A stretch of 64,000 bases of DNA, taken from contig NC_087073.1 of NCBI RefSeq assembly GCF_026151205.1, positions 1,056,001 to 1,120,000 on the forward strand, read 5' to 3'. Made by a program: the position numbers and the translations under genes. Shown here piece after piece: positions 1 to 11,800 of this stretch. The notes below the pieces were generated by a model, which was not told the origin of the DNA, did not search any database, and saw nothing but the letters and a program-made list of their open reading frames with translations. Position 1 is the stretch's first letter. Each line of letters begins with the position of its first letter. The stretch is from Bolinopsis microptera. Its lineage: Eukaryota > Ctenophora > Tentaculata > Lobata > Bolinopsidae.

Positions 1-1845
1 TGACCACAATAAAGAAGCTAAGAAGTGGTAGTCTAGTTAAGATATCAGATTTAGAATTTAGATATTAATTTAGAGCCAACAAATTGAATTGGCTACTTTT
101 ACTACTACACTAAAGGGTTTTTATGAAATTTTCTAATATTTTTTATTGAATTTCTATATAGAAATTTTATATAGGGTTATTGTTATATTATGCGTATATT
201 GTTATTTGCAAGGTTAACTGAGCTAAGAGCCAGGTTACAAATCACATCAGAACACGATTCAGGTTTGATCTGCTACGAAGCACACTCATAGCACTCAGGG
301 GAATCAGAGGATACAAAAAGCCCAGCACCCTGGACTGGATGACGTATCCTTCAATCTCATTCCTCAGAAGACGAGCTTTGAGGTCTCTTAAGTTTGTTTA
401 TGTAAATTTAATAGATAATTTATTGTAGCTTTTATATTGTGTAAAATTTTACGGACGAAATGATCACAGGGGAGACTCCCAACCCACCGCCTCGGCGGGT
501 AGTTAATACACCTTTCACAAGCAAGAGCCACTTTGGTCTACTTGCTGTGAGGTGTCTCAGCTACATGGGTTGGGGGTCCCCCCTTTTTTTTCTTATAAAA
601 AAAAGATACAGTGAGGCAATGACATTTATCAGGAAAAGAATAAGATTTGACTGATTGAGAACAACTATTGTAGCTCTTAGAGGAGAAAGAGGGATAAAAA
701 GTGGTAGCGCTGTTAAAATATCAGAACCAATGTATATAAATTTAGAGCCAACAAATTGAACTGGCTACTTCTACTACTTAAAGGGTTTTATAAAATTTAC
801 TAAAAGATTTTTTATTGAATTTCATATTGAATTTTTATATAGGGTCAATGCTATATTATGTGTATATTGTTTGAATTTTGTTTACTGTTAATAAAAATTA
901 TCGATGTGAACGAAAAATTATCAAACTTTTACAACAAATAATGTGACGAAATTAACATTGCTTGCCCTATTTCGAAGTTCATCATACCTCTATTAGTATT
1001 CAATATAACTTTATCATCATAAAAATTTCAATAAACTAGTTATCTTCCAGCAAGGAGCAAACAGAATTATAATATTTTGTTGTGACAAAATTAACCTATT
1101 TTTTACCCTGATGTAATTTTCAATAACCGTATCTGAATCCTATTTCACAACAATGTGCCCCACTTTGACTTAGCAATTGTGATTGCATCGCCAGCACACC
1201 AATACTCCCAATACTCCCAATACTCTTCTGTTATAGTTATGTCACTGATTCCATTGGGCTGAATGATTGGGTGCCTGATGGTACTGGCTTATCGTTGAAT
1301 CTGAATCACCTTGTTTAGTAGTCTGTTGGAAAAATATTAGCTCATGCAATGTAGATTTGATGATATTAGCTTGGTGATAATAATGTTAGGGGAATAACAG
1401 AATGTTAACACGTGTACATCGTTCCTTTTTTAAGACACAGTAATTTATTGACACTCGTGCAGCTATAATTTTAATCATTGAATCAGTATTTTTATCTGTG
1501 CTCTGCGTAATGCATCACATGAATCAGTTTTTTAATCTATTAACTTATTACACATTTGTGCTCTGCTTTAGCATCACTTGACTATTTAAAAAATTGTTTG
1601 TTCAGGCCATGACCTTATAGTCAGCCAATTGGCCATTGCTATATTATAACAGAATGGTGTCCACCCAATGACTTAAGTGTAACGGACACAATGCAACGCA
1701 CAGTGGGCACACAATGTAACGGATTATTAATTTGTGCAGTTATATCTTAATTCAATAAGTCAGAAAATTATCTTTATTTGATCATTTTTTATCTATCGTT
1801 GACAATACTTTAGTAATTACTTCTCCATTATTTAGGGGTTTGAAC
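1..1845. repeat. Repeat-derived 5' flank with two copies of a LINE-3'UTR-like segment
   Basis: No convincing gene lies here. Two related segments, about 31-218 and 697-875, share the same order of words: GAGCCAACAAATTGAA, then a TAAAGGGTTTT block, then TATAGGGT..ATGCTATATTATG. The last block recurs at 29435-29470, directly after the ORF2 end of the minus-strand LINE, so the two segments are probably 3' tails of that family. A hairpin-capable pair (GGGAGACTCCCAACCCA near 471 and TGGGTTGGGGGTCCCC near 568) lies between them. The interval 880-1845 is AT-rich; I see only short local repeats there, such as 'caatactcc' at 1200-1224. Confidence 0.5.
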
Positions 1846-4800
1846 ATGGCACAATCATCAAAAGGATGTCCAGGGACATTTCAATCTGAAATTACTCACC
1901 TTATGACACGAGCAGGTATGTCTAGATAGCAACTAAAAGTGACCAATTTTATGATTTACAGGCACTATTATATAAATCATTCACCAGCACTATGAACTTG
2001 AATGTTTTTGTATTGCTGCTCTTACAACGTAGTTTATCACTGCTATTAGTGTCATCACGTCAAGTAAGCTAAATGAGAAGATGCGTACTCAGCTGCAGGT
2101 TAAGATTTGATGTCAAAATATCGCCTTCAGGAGATCTCTTTAATCCATGTGCAGCATCTTGTGTACTGATTGAGAAAGAAATGCTGGGTGAACTTGAAGA
2201 CCTGGCTCAGCGTCTTATCCAATCTGCCGGCATGAGGTCCTCAACGATCATTGAACCAGACGACTTTGGTATGTAAGTAAATTTACTTGACATATGGAAT
2301 CATGATTTGGATGCCATTTTAACACAGAGTGAACAAAAATCTATTGAATTATGAATCTGTTTAATTACCATTCTGTCCAATTACCATTGAATGCCTTTAA
2401 ATAAAAATATGCAAACCCATCTGGCTGGATGAACAGCTAATTTGAACCATGAGATTTTCTGAGCTGTTGTCCACAATGTGAAGCGGTGAGCCGTGAGTGC
2501 CACATATATCCATATTCCATAAGCAGTATATTTATTTGTGTTTACTGTTTAGTGACCTAGTATTTATCTGTGTTTACTGTTTAGTGACCTAGTATTTAGT
2601 GACCTAGTATTTCACATACTAAATGTAATCTTCTTTAATTTCAGCATTTCAGATGCGCCAGAATGTATCTAAGCTGTACCGTCTTAATGAGTATCTGACA
2701 AAACGCAGTTTGTTGAGAAACAAGCTGAGAAAGAAGTTTGATGAGGAGGATGTTTCCGTACATCCGGATCTGGAACTAGATATTGTTAATAAACCATGGA
2801 AACGTAGAAAGGTATGTTACTATGGAAACGTAGAAAGGTATGTTACTATGGAAACGTTGGTGTTTTCTAGCAATACTGGGTGGTTCTGCTGATCAATATT
2901 GATCCCTGTCTTATCCTAACTTGTTTGCGGGTGTTTTAGGAAATGAGAGTACTTTTGTGTTTCTCTTTTCTTTATATGGAAGTTCTTCTGTACGTTTTAC
3001 CCTATTTTTAATCAAATCTACTTAATCGGAAAATATAATCTGAATTCGATAAACAGCCGTCGAATAATATAGTGGTGCATATTTTTTAAATTATGTGCAT
3101 ATTTTATAACATAATTATTGTGCAATCTCCATAAATCCCGCAGACACATAATATAAGCTTGAAATAGAACGAAGTTTATTTTAATAATACGTACTTTTAA
3201 AATGTACATCAGGCTATTTTAATTTTGTAATATCTGTGTAAGTTGTGTATTGTACTTATCGACAGGTAACTAAGAAGCAACACTTTAAAATACTAGAAAA
3301 CACAAATGGCCCTAGTGTTTTGTTTCTCGGTTCGTATGATTCGTTATCCTGGTTGAGGATGCATAGAAGCGATCTTATGAGTGAGGTAAGAATTCTAAAA
3401 TATATTCTAAAATATATTCTAGTTATGATATCATAATACATAATGCATTATAATTTATATGATATAATACGTTACCATAATATGATAATATTGTTAGATA
3501 GTTTAAAACTCTAGACAATTATAGATGTACCAATTGTCACACAGTGTGTACTACAGTGTACTACAGTACACACTTTACCTTGTTAGTTGTCATCTCCTTC
3601 TTGGGATTTTCTCTGGCATGAAAAGCATTTCCTTTTTGGGTTCAATTTCAAAGCAGTTACAATATTACTACCACCTCTATTCAGATGCTCAATCTTTGCG
3701 TAAAGTTTGCGAGACTTTGAGGAAAGCTCTATTTATGAAATCTATAAAAAGCGCTGTTGGATTGCGTGTCTGAGCACTAGAAGTCACTGTTTTACAAGCA
3801 TGTTTGAGATATTATCCCTCTAAGTAGTTACTAAAGCTGATTTACACCTCTAAGTAGTTACTAAAGCTGATTTACAGGCCATGTCCGGGACAGAGTACCT
3901 GGTTACCTGGTTACCTGGTTACCTGGTTACCTGGTTACCTGGTTACCTGGTTACATCCGTTAAGTAGTTACTAAAGCTGATTTACAGGCAATGTCCGGGA
4001 CAGAGTACGAGGAGTACACACACCACTACCCCCACAGCTTTCTCAAAGACTCGTGCGAGATATCTGCACATTTCAGTAAACTCATCCCTAACCCTTACTC
4101 TCTGGCTAAGGAATGCGCGCCTATTGTTGGGTACCTGGCGCATGAAATGGTGAGGACACTTTCTTAAGAAAAATATTAATTCTATTGAATTTACACACAT
4201 TGCACGCCTAAGGTATCAATTTAAAACTAATACACAAGAAAGTAGTAACTTTGGTATTGGGGTTGTGTGAAAAGGGGGGGGGGGGGGGGGGGGGGGGGGG
4301 GTGGACCGGAGGCATGAGAAGTAATCCTTAATTCCCTATTCAAATTTAACACAAACAAGCTGTGATTGTTGCAGAATCTCGACCCCACCGGCCCACCATG
4401 ATCACTTCCAATCTTATGATACACAGTAGTACACACGTTCATTATGATACTCAGTAGTACACACGTTCTGTAGTACACACGTTCATACACGCCACTTCTT
4501 CTGACCAGCCTGCAAATTGTCATATCTGGGGGAGGATGGGGATCAGTGAAGTGGGAGTGCTATTTATGCTGGAAATTATTGAAATGACGCTGATGTACCT
4601 TTAAATACAATCGCACTCAGATATAAATCCAATCAATAATTACGTGGTTTATAATGACAATGGTAACTAGTAGTGTTACTATGGTAACTAGTAAATGCCA
4701 CCCAGTCACTTGCACCCCGTCACCCGTACGTCTTACTGATAGTAGATCAGGTATTACGTTTTGATCACAGTGATTGCACATGGTAACAGGTACAGCAGTG

Positions 4801-4921
4801 GGTAGAAGCAGCTACTCGCATTTACAAGGATATGAAGAAGATGCCTTGCTGCCAGTTTTGCCTCCAGCCTTCCAGTGGCACCTCATCGTCTACCTCAACT
4901 GAAAAGAGGTTTGTTTTTTAA
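1846..4921 (+). CDS. SUPT3H: SPT3-like SAGA subunit (SUPT3H homologue), 6 exons
   Basis: SPT3 is the histone-fold subunit of the SAGA co-activator that helps deliver TBP to promoters in the nucleus. Coding exons are 1846-1915, 2131-2268, 2645-2811, 3266-3385, 3988-4149 and 4790-4921. All junctions are GT/AG and the frame is kept, giving about 262 residues. Residues 12-75 (TFQSEITHLM.., ..EDLAQRLIQSAG.., TIIEPDDF) match the SPT3 histone fold including its 'ITPEDL'-like end. The middle (LYRLNEYLTKRS..DEED) and the C-terminal helix (APIVGYLAHEMVQQWVEAA) also follow SUPT3H order. The ATG at 1846 is the first in frame. The stop at 4919-4921 assumes exon 6 is terminal; a GT at 4909 could lead to a further exon that I cannot identify. 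The protein is shorter than the human one. Exons 3 and 5 have duplicated splice junctions beside them. The family call rests on recalled alignment. Confidence 0.78.
2804..2852 (+). repeat. Tandem copy of the SUPT3H exon 3 end with its splice donor
   Basis: The last exon bases and donor (..TGGAAACGTAGAAAG|GTATGTTAC) are followed by a second full copy and the start of a third, with a unit of about 26 bp. The exact copy creates a second AAAG|GTATGT donor 26 bp downstream. Confidence 0.85.
3821..4008 (+). repeat. Duplicated SUPT3H exon 5 acceptor with a (CTGGTTAC)n insert
   Basis: The block at 3961-4008, which holds the intron end, the TTTACAG acceptor and the first 21 exon bases, has a near-perfect 48-bp copy at 3851-3898 (one mismatch). 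An intron-only partial copy lies at 3821-3846. Between copy and original sit seven 8-bp CTGGTTAC units (3899-3954). The upstream acceptor copy runs straight into the 8-bp array, so only the downstream one leads into the full exon. Confidence 0.85.
4274..4311 (+). repeat. 38-base poly(G) run in the last SUPT3H intron
   Basis: An uninterrupted run of 38 G is read directly from the sequence. It is the longest of many poly(G)/poly(C) runs in the window. Confidence 0.95.
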
Positions 4922-5986
4922 CTTTGTTATGTCGAAACAATCTTTTAATTGCTAAACAACCATTTGCATTGCGCAATCACTGAAAACCAGGTCAATTTAA
5001 ACAAATGTGTTAGGGTTAAGGTAGTGGGTCATGTTTATTTTTTCAAGTAACTATAATTTCACTCTCAAAAAATTGCCAATAATTTCAGCTCTGCAAGTAT
5101 CACAAAAGTCTCAGTCCTACCCTGTTTACAGCCTCTTCACTTCAACGAAGTTCTTCGGAGGTTCTACAACAGCAATACCAGACATTCTTTATTCTTGTTA
5201 TGACGAAATACCAGACATTCTTTGTTCTTGTTATATGAATTATGATGAACCGACTCTCAGACGTTCCTTCCGTTCAAGTTATAACCACTGCACTGGACTC
5301 GATATATTATGTGCACGGCCACGGGTCGTGGTTCTGATAACTGTTTGAGCCTAGTTTCACCTGTAGTACCTACAACCTACTGCCTACTGTTCACACTGTG
5401 CAACACCAAAAATACCTTGTACAATGGAACAAGAGGTGGGTATTACTGGGGACACTACTGTATCACACTACTAGTTACCATAGTAACACTACTGTATCAC
5501 ACTACACCAGTACTTGTTATCCGGTACCAGGTAACCAGGTAACCAGGTTACCTGGTTACCAGGTGGGTATTACTTGGGACACTACTGTATCACACTACAC
5601 CAGTACGTGTTATCCGGTAACTCTTCACGCGCAACTACTTACCAATCTGTGATTACTGTAGTATGTACACGTGTGAAATTAGCCTGGTATGTACATGTGT
5701 GTGACCCTTTGTAAAATGTGTACCAAATATCAGCTCCTGCCCACAAATTATATAATGTAATACTTTTCATACATTTCAGGTTTAGAGTTTGTTAACTTAT
5801 CAGTATCATTAGTTTTCAGTGTGACCTAAGACCTTGTACGTCATGATCAATTATTTAAATATGCCTTTCAATTATTGGTATATTTAATATTTACGTGTAA
5901 TGCTGATAAGTGATAACCTTCTCCACAGTTAGTTGTCTTTCTCAACCTTTACATTTTGTAATTAGTGTAAAACCCAGTTAGGTGTC
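4922..5986. other. Intergenic, short tandem repeats
   Basis: This lies between the SUPT3H stop and the KH-gene start. I see no supported gene. At 5200-5600 there are repeated words: 'accagacattcttt' twice, 'ctactgtatcacacta' several times, and a block of CCAGGTAACC/GGTTACCTGG that can fold on itself at about 5525-5565. The KH gene's promoter should lie in the last few hundred bases, but I recognise no TATA box. Confidence 0.5.
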
Positions 5987-7255
5987 ATGTCAGAAGAAGA
6001 CAAAGTGGCTCAAACTGCAGATGCTGTGACCAATGATGCTGTGACCACAGATGCTATGACTACTGATGCTGTGACCTCTGATGCTGTGACCACAGATGCT
6101 GTGACCACTGATGCTGTGACCACAGATGCTGGGACCACTGATGCTGTGACTACAGATGCTGTGACCACTGATGCTGTGACCACTGATGCTGTGACCGCTG
6201 AAGCTGTGACCGCTGAAGCTGTGGCCACTGATGCTGAGACCGCTGAAGCTGTGGCCACTGATGCTGTGACCGCTGAAGCTGAGACCACTGATGCTGTGAC
6301 CACTGATGCTGTGACCATAGATCCAGAGAGTGTGACTGAGGAAGCTATGGCAAATGAGCCAGATAATTGTGCTGCTGCTACTAGCTCAACCCCACAAGTG
6401 GACAGCAGTCCTGCTCCCGATGCGTCCAAATCAGAAAAACAGGCCGAATCAAATGAACCAAGTGGTAACAAAAGGGCTGCAGAGGAACTAGAACCGGAGG
6501 AAAAGTGTAAAAAACCGAAGACTGAGAACTTGTTGGTTTTCAAAATGCTGTGTCCTTTCTGGTGCGCGGGTGCTGTAATCGGTACTAAAGGTGAACATAT
6601 CAGGCAACTTAAAGAGGAAACTGGGTGTGTCATTAGGATAACTAAAAACCATGAAAACTTTCCCATGACAAGCGAACGAGTTGTTTCTATCAGAGGGGAG
6701 GAGGAGTCCATCAAGAAAGTAATCCTAGCAGTTCAAAACAAGATAAGGAACGACAGACCGCCCCCAAACGCTCCTTCCAAAGACAACTCCAAACGTAAGG
6801 GTTGTATGAAGCTGGTAGTAAGTGTGTCCTCGGCAGGTCGTATTATTGGTAAAGGAGGGGAACAGACTAAGAAGCTGCAGACACTGCACGGAGTACATGT
6901 GGATGTCATGAAGACAGCTGATCTGCCTCCAGGGTTGAAAGAGAGCGTGGTTACTATCTCCGGTGATGATAACGACAAGGTGGATAACTGCATGACTGAT
7001 GTTCTGGCTTTGGTAAGCGAAGATAAGCGAGCTAATCTGAACTACAATGTTGATTATTCCTCGTTTGGTCAGAACAAGCAGCATTCCGGTCCCGTGGCTA
7101 GACAACCTAATCAGTACGGAGGATGGGGTGGTGCCCCACAATCAGCACCACAACCACACTACTACCCCCCTCAATGGGGTGGTAACTATGGTAACCATCA
7201 ACCATACAATCAGAATTATAGAGATCATCACGCCAGAGGAGGCAATAGGAGATAG
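5987..7255 (+). CDS. Two-KH-domain RNA-binding protein with an N-terminal DAVTT repeat
   Basis: A single uninterrupted exon of 422 codons starts at an ATG. Residues about 10-115 are a degenerate five-residue repeat (D/E-A-V-T-T/A), encoded by a 15-bp minisatellite. A lysine-rich stretch near 155-175 (NKRAAEELEPEEKCKKPK) could be a nuclear signal. KH1 covers about 180-250 with the GxxG loop GTKG. KH2 covers about 268-340 with loop GKGG. The tail is Gly/Gln/Tyr-rich and ends RGGNRR. KH domains bind single-stranded RNA or DNA, so a role in mRNA processing or stability is inferred. The layout resembles hnRNP K, PCBP or FUBP proteins, but only two KH domains are present and I cannot choose among them. 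Being intronless beside intron-rich genes suggests either an old retrogene or intron loss. Confidence 0.8.
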   Translation: MSEEDKVAQTADAVTNDAVTTDAMTTDAVTSDAVTTDAVTTDAVTTDAGTTDAVTTDAVTTDAVTTDAVTAEAVTAEAVATDAETAEAVATDAVTAEAETTDAVTTDAVTIDPESVTEEAMANEPDNCAAATSSTPQVDSSPAPDASKSEKQAESNEPSGNKRAAEELEPEEKCKKPKTENLLVFKMLCPFWCAGAVIGTKGEHIRQLKEETGCVIRITKNHENFPMTSERVVSIRGEEESIKKVILAVQNKIRNDRPPPNAPSKDNSKRKGCMKLVVSVSSAGRIIGKGGEQTKKLQTLHGVHVDVMKTADLPPGLKESVVTISGDDNDKVDNCMTDVLALVSEDKRANLNYNVDYSSFGQNKQHSGPVARQPNQYGGWGGAPQSAPQPHYYPPQWGGNYGNHQPYNQNYRDHHARGGNRR

Positions 7256-7549
7256 CTATAAGTACATTCTCTCATCAAATAAATTTCAAGTTACAACACC
7301 TTTTAAAGCAATGAAGTTATGACGTTCCTAACTGATTTAATTGACTCTCCGAGTGGTTAGATTTCAGAATCAGATTTCTTGTTAAGTAACACTTTGGTTA
7401 GATATGTTGTATTAGGTTAGATAGGATTAAACCAAAGTATGACACGTTATGATAGCAGAGCTTGACTACTGACCCTTCTTATTACTCTTGAATATGTTAA
7501 TATCGGTATTATTGTATTGTATCAAGGAAATATTCTTGTTTTAGTTTTA

Positions 7550-7555
7550 AATAAA
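7550..7555 (+). terminator. AATAAA poly(A) signal of the KH gene
   Basis: A canonical AATAAA sits 295 bases after the stop codon in an AT-rich 3' UTR. A nearer AATAAA is present at about 7277, so two 3' ends are possible. Confidence 0.6.
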
Positions 7556-8002
7556 GGGCTCTTACAAAAGTTGTAGAGTTATCTTATCATTTTATTCTCC
7601 TTGTGGACAAGTTATGTGCAATTGTAAAGGCTGTAAAGTTACTGAGTTATCTAAATAAGATATCTTACTTTAATGTGTATCCCCGGCCAAGTTTTATATT
7701 TATAGACGAAGATTTGTCTATATTTTAAAGATAGTATTCACAAGTAGCGACAGTTCAGTTATTTCAAGTTGATATGCTTGCTAGTATTATGTTACACCAT
7801 AATATATCTCGAAATTTTCATTTAATTTATTTTGTTATAATTATCTATAATTTTTGTTTCGCTGTTATTAACTTGTATTTATCACATTTTATGAAAGATT
7901 CATAAACATCGCAGTTTTCTTACATACAATTTGTTTGCTCTATTTTGCCCACAGATTATACTCTAGTTGGGTGGTCTGAAGGTGGAGATCACTGTAACAA
8001 GT

Positions 8003-8530
8003 GGGGGGGGGGGGGGGGGCAACGCCCTAAAAGGCCCTAGACGCATCGAAAATCCGAAAAGGGCCCTAGAAATCGGGGCATTTTGACCCTGACCACTATT
8101 TGATAGTGTTTATAATGGACCATAATCTCCAAGTAAATACACTCAAATAAACATAAAAGTACTGTGCAAGTAGTCAGATAATATCATTAAAGCACTTAGC
8201 ATATATATTAAACTTGATGAAATTGAAGTTAATTCTAGGGCCCCAAAAGGCCCTACACATATTGAAAATCCAAAAAGGGCCCTAGAAATCGGGGCTTTTT
8301 GGGCCCCCCCCCCTATCTAGTGATATACAATATAATACATAGCAATATTTGATATTTACAGTACAATTAGTTTCGTTAATATCATTAAAGTATCTGGCAT
8401 ATATTAGACTTGATAAAACTGAAGTTAATTCTAGGGTCCTAAAAGGCCTTAGACGCATCGAAAATCTAAAAAGGGCCCTAGAAATCAGGGCTTTTTAGGG
8501 CGTTGCCCCCCCCCCCCCCCCCCCCCCCTA
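8003..8530. mobile_element. MITE-like repeat with GGGCAACGCCCTAAAA inverted ends
   Basis: The left end is a G run followed by GGCAACGCCCTAAAAGG. The right end is its inverse, TTTTAGGGCGTTGCC followed by a C run of about 20. Inside are three related blocks (about 8020-8085, 8235-8310 and 8432-8505), each with AAAAGGCC.TA and AAAAGGGCCCTAGAAATC. A unit of roughly 200 bp that includes AATATCATTAAAG is tandemly repeated. No ORF is present. The outward G/C runs may be part of the element. It looks like a non-autonomous DNA element, but I could not identify a clear target-site duplication. Confidence 0.55.
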
Positions 8531-8853
8531 AGTGTGAACTAACAGAACACATAACAGATGTGGATGAAATGCCAACTTCTAAACCTGTTTACTGGTTGCC
8601 TCGCACCTTACACACTACTGCCCATCAAGAACACTACTCAATTTTCTTGGTTTACTTCTCGAATAATATCCTTAAAATTGCGCAATATTCCGGATAATCG
8701 AATTATTCCAACCCTGTTTATGTGCGATACAATTCAAAATAAATTCAATATAAATTCAACATGTTATCATTATTGGAATAACAGCGATTTATACAACCCT
8801 GTGTAATGTAGTGTAATAAATTAACCCTTTTACTTTTATAGGAGTATGTAAAG

Positions 8854-11800
8854 ATGACAAGTGCCGGTGAGTTGTTTTATAAACAAATACATTCTTAAAT
8901 TATGTAAATCGCTTTTTATTGTAATAAGAGCTTAGGTGTGACTAGTAGATTAGGTGTGACTAGTAGATTAGGTGTGACTAGTAGATTAGGTGTGACTAGT
9001 AGATCATTTGTTAATAGCTGGGTTCAAAATGAACACGTTAGTTAGAGTTACTTTTCTTATATTTATACTCGAAAGAGTTCCCATGTAAACGTACTTGGAT
9101 CTTTAACATTAACACAGCACTTTATATACTCCTTACAATGATATAGACGCTGGAAATGGTAAAATAGACAACTACTACTACTATATACTAGAACTTTAAT
9201 AAAAACTTTTTAAAAATTCACCTTTAAAGAAGAATTATAGAATGGACACCTTTGATAGATACCTCTAATAAGGTGCAGTCTCTCAATTTATAGTTGCAAG
9301 TTGTTCGTAATGTAGATTTAAGCCGAGTCAGTTATAAGGTGTAGTCTGTTACCCTTGAATCCTGCTGTACACATAATTCTGCACTGTACCGTTGTAGTAG
9401 TACTACTACTATACTAGTATAAATAACTACATAGTGTAACGTTACCACTGGAACTAGATAGTGGGGTGTAACGTTACCACTGGAACTACATAGTGGGGCG
9501 TAACGTTACCACTGGAACTAGATAGTGGGGCGTAACGTTACCACTGGAACTAGATAGTGGGGCGTAACGTTACCACTGGAACTAGATAGTGGGGCGTAAC
9601 GTTACCACTGGAACTACATAGTGGGGCGTAACGTTACCACTGGAACTACATAGTGGGGCGTAACGTTACCACTGGAACTAGATAGTGGGGCGTAACGTTA
9701 CCACTGGAACTACATAGTGGGGCGTAACGTTACCACTGGAACTACATAGTGGGGCGTAACGTTACCACTGGAACTACATAGTGTGGCGTAACGTTACCAC
9801 TGGAACTACATAGTGGGGCGTAACGTTACCACTGGAACTACATAGTGGGGCGTAACGTTACCACTGGAACTAGGTAGTGGGGCGTAACGTTACCACTGGA
9901 ACTACATAGTGGGGCGTAACGTTACCACTGGAACTACATAGTGGGGCGTAACGTTACCACTGGAACTAGGTAGTGGGGCGTAACGTTACCACTGGAACTA
10001 CATAGTGGGGCGTAACGTTACCACTGGAACTACATAGTGGGGCGTAACGTTACCACTGGAACTAGGTAGTGGGGCGTAACGTTACCACTGGAACTACATA
10101 GTGGGGCGTAACGTTACCACTGGAACTACATAGTGTAACGTTACCACTGGAACTACATAACTCAGACTTAAGTTGTTAGCTATAAAGGAGCTATTTTAAC
10201 ATTCAAATGCAAGTTTAAATGGACTAATCAAGCCTTACACTGCAATATATGTACTAATATTAAGATTGAGGAGCACTACCCGGAGGCATTACAAAACGCC
10301 TAATAAAATATCCAACAGATAGATGCATTTGACTACAAATTATTTATCAAGTTTTACTTGTTTACAATTTCAGTAGTTGCCACTGTTGAATCCTCGTATT
10401 TTAAAAGCTGTTTCCTGCAATGATACCTGTTGTAAGGGGTGTAATACAGTAAATACTAGCTTTATCAGTTTCAAATATTAAGAACATGTATTGCAATTAT
10501 AACTAAGTATAGTCATTTATTTATCTAAATTTTCTGAACTCTTATTAGCAGTTTATAGTTATAGGCTGTTTTACAAAAACCTTTTTCCGTACATGGTTAT
10601 TATTGTCGTTTGTATTTGGTTTTAAGAATTAGTTAATAAAGAAAATAATGTGAAGCTATTAGCGTTTGTCTAGAGTTTTCTTTTTACCTCTGTTTAAGCA
10701 TGAGATGACTTCGCTACGTAGTGGAGCCAAGACACGTGCGCGGTTAACGCGCAGCAATTCGCTGGAAGATTCTGTGCTTTTGCACTGCTGAAACGCTGCG
10801 CTTTCGGGTTCGGTGGTGTGCAAAGTACAGCGCGCTCACATTTCGATCAGTTGAAATTACGGGCCGATACTACATGCATGGCACGTCCATCAGATGTGAT
10901 ATGTTTCAGACTCTAATTACAGCTATATTTCAGGTGTAGAAAGTTACGGGCCGTCATCACAGACTCTCACATTCTTCGATGCAGAGGAACATGATTACGG
11001 AGCTGACACACAGGCCAGCGAGTTCGGAGGGTTCACTGACTTCACCCTCCCAAGCCAGACCCAGAGTCAGCCGTCTCAGTCTGATGCTACTGTAGACAAA
11101 GTCGGGCTCAAGGATGCGGTCAATGGTATCGGCACACTGGCTTTCGACGAGCGAGATGAGGATGAAACTACGATGATGAAGGTTTGTTTTGATGATCTCA
11201 CTAAATTTCTGGCATAATGTCAGCTCCGCGTTCCTCTATATTCATTGCATGTGATTTGTTGGAATACAAAAGTTTTGCCGTGCTAAACAAACTGCCGTTC
11301 AGGAGTTACCACAACACGCTTGCAGCTACTGTAACATACACGATCCAGCGAGTGTCGTGCTTTGTAACACGTGCAAGAAATGGTTCTGTAACGGCCGGGG
11401 CTCCACCAGTGGATCTCATATCATCAACCATCTCGTCAGGAGCAAACACAAGGAGGTTAGTTACACAAGGGTGGGTGGGGGGGGTCAGGAGCAAACACAA
11501 GGAGGTTAGATACACAAGGGTGGGTGGGGGGGGGGGGGGGGTCAGGAGCAAACACAAGGAGGTTAGTTACACAAGGGTGGGGGGGGGGGGGTTGGAGCAA
11601 ACATACTACACCCCCGGCCCCCTTAACAAACATAACCTGAAACTGGGTCCTATCCCAGGTAACCCTCCACATGGACGGACCCCTTGGTGAGACCATCTTG
11701 GAGTGCTACAACTGTGGGTGTAGGAACGTGTTCTTGCTCGGGTTTATCCCAGCTAAAGCTGACAGTGTTGTAGTTCTGCTGTGCCGACAGCCCTGCGCCG

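Noticed and set aside
5031-5348. 105-codon ORF after SUPT3H
   Set aside because: Starts in intergenic repeat, includes a duplicated 'IPDIL.SCY' from a DNA repeat, and has no splice phase matching exon 6.
6010-6714. 234-codon minus-strand ORF opposite the KH gene
   Set aside because: Antisense of the DAVTT repeat and KH1 region; its composition is explained by the sense-strand repeat.
11217-11690. 157-codon plus-strand ORF over UPF1 exon 3
   Set aside because: Wrong frame relative to UPF1; it crosses introns and G runs. The +1 frame gives the conserved Cys/His domain.
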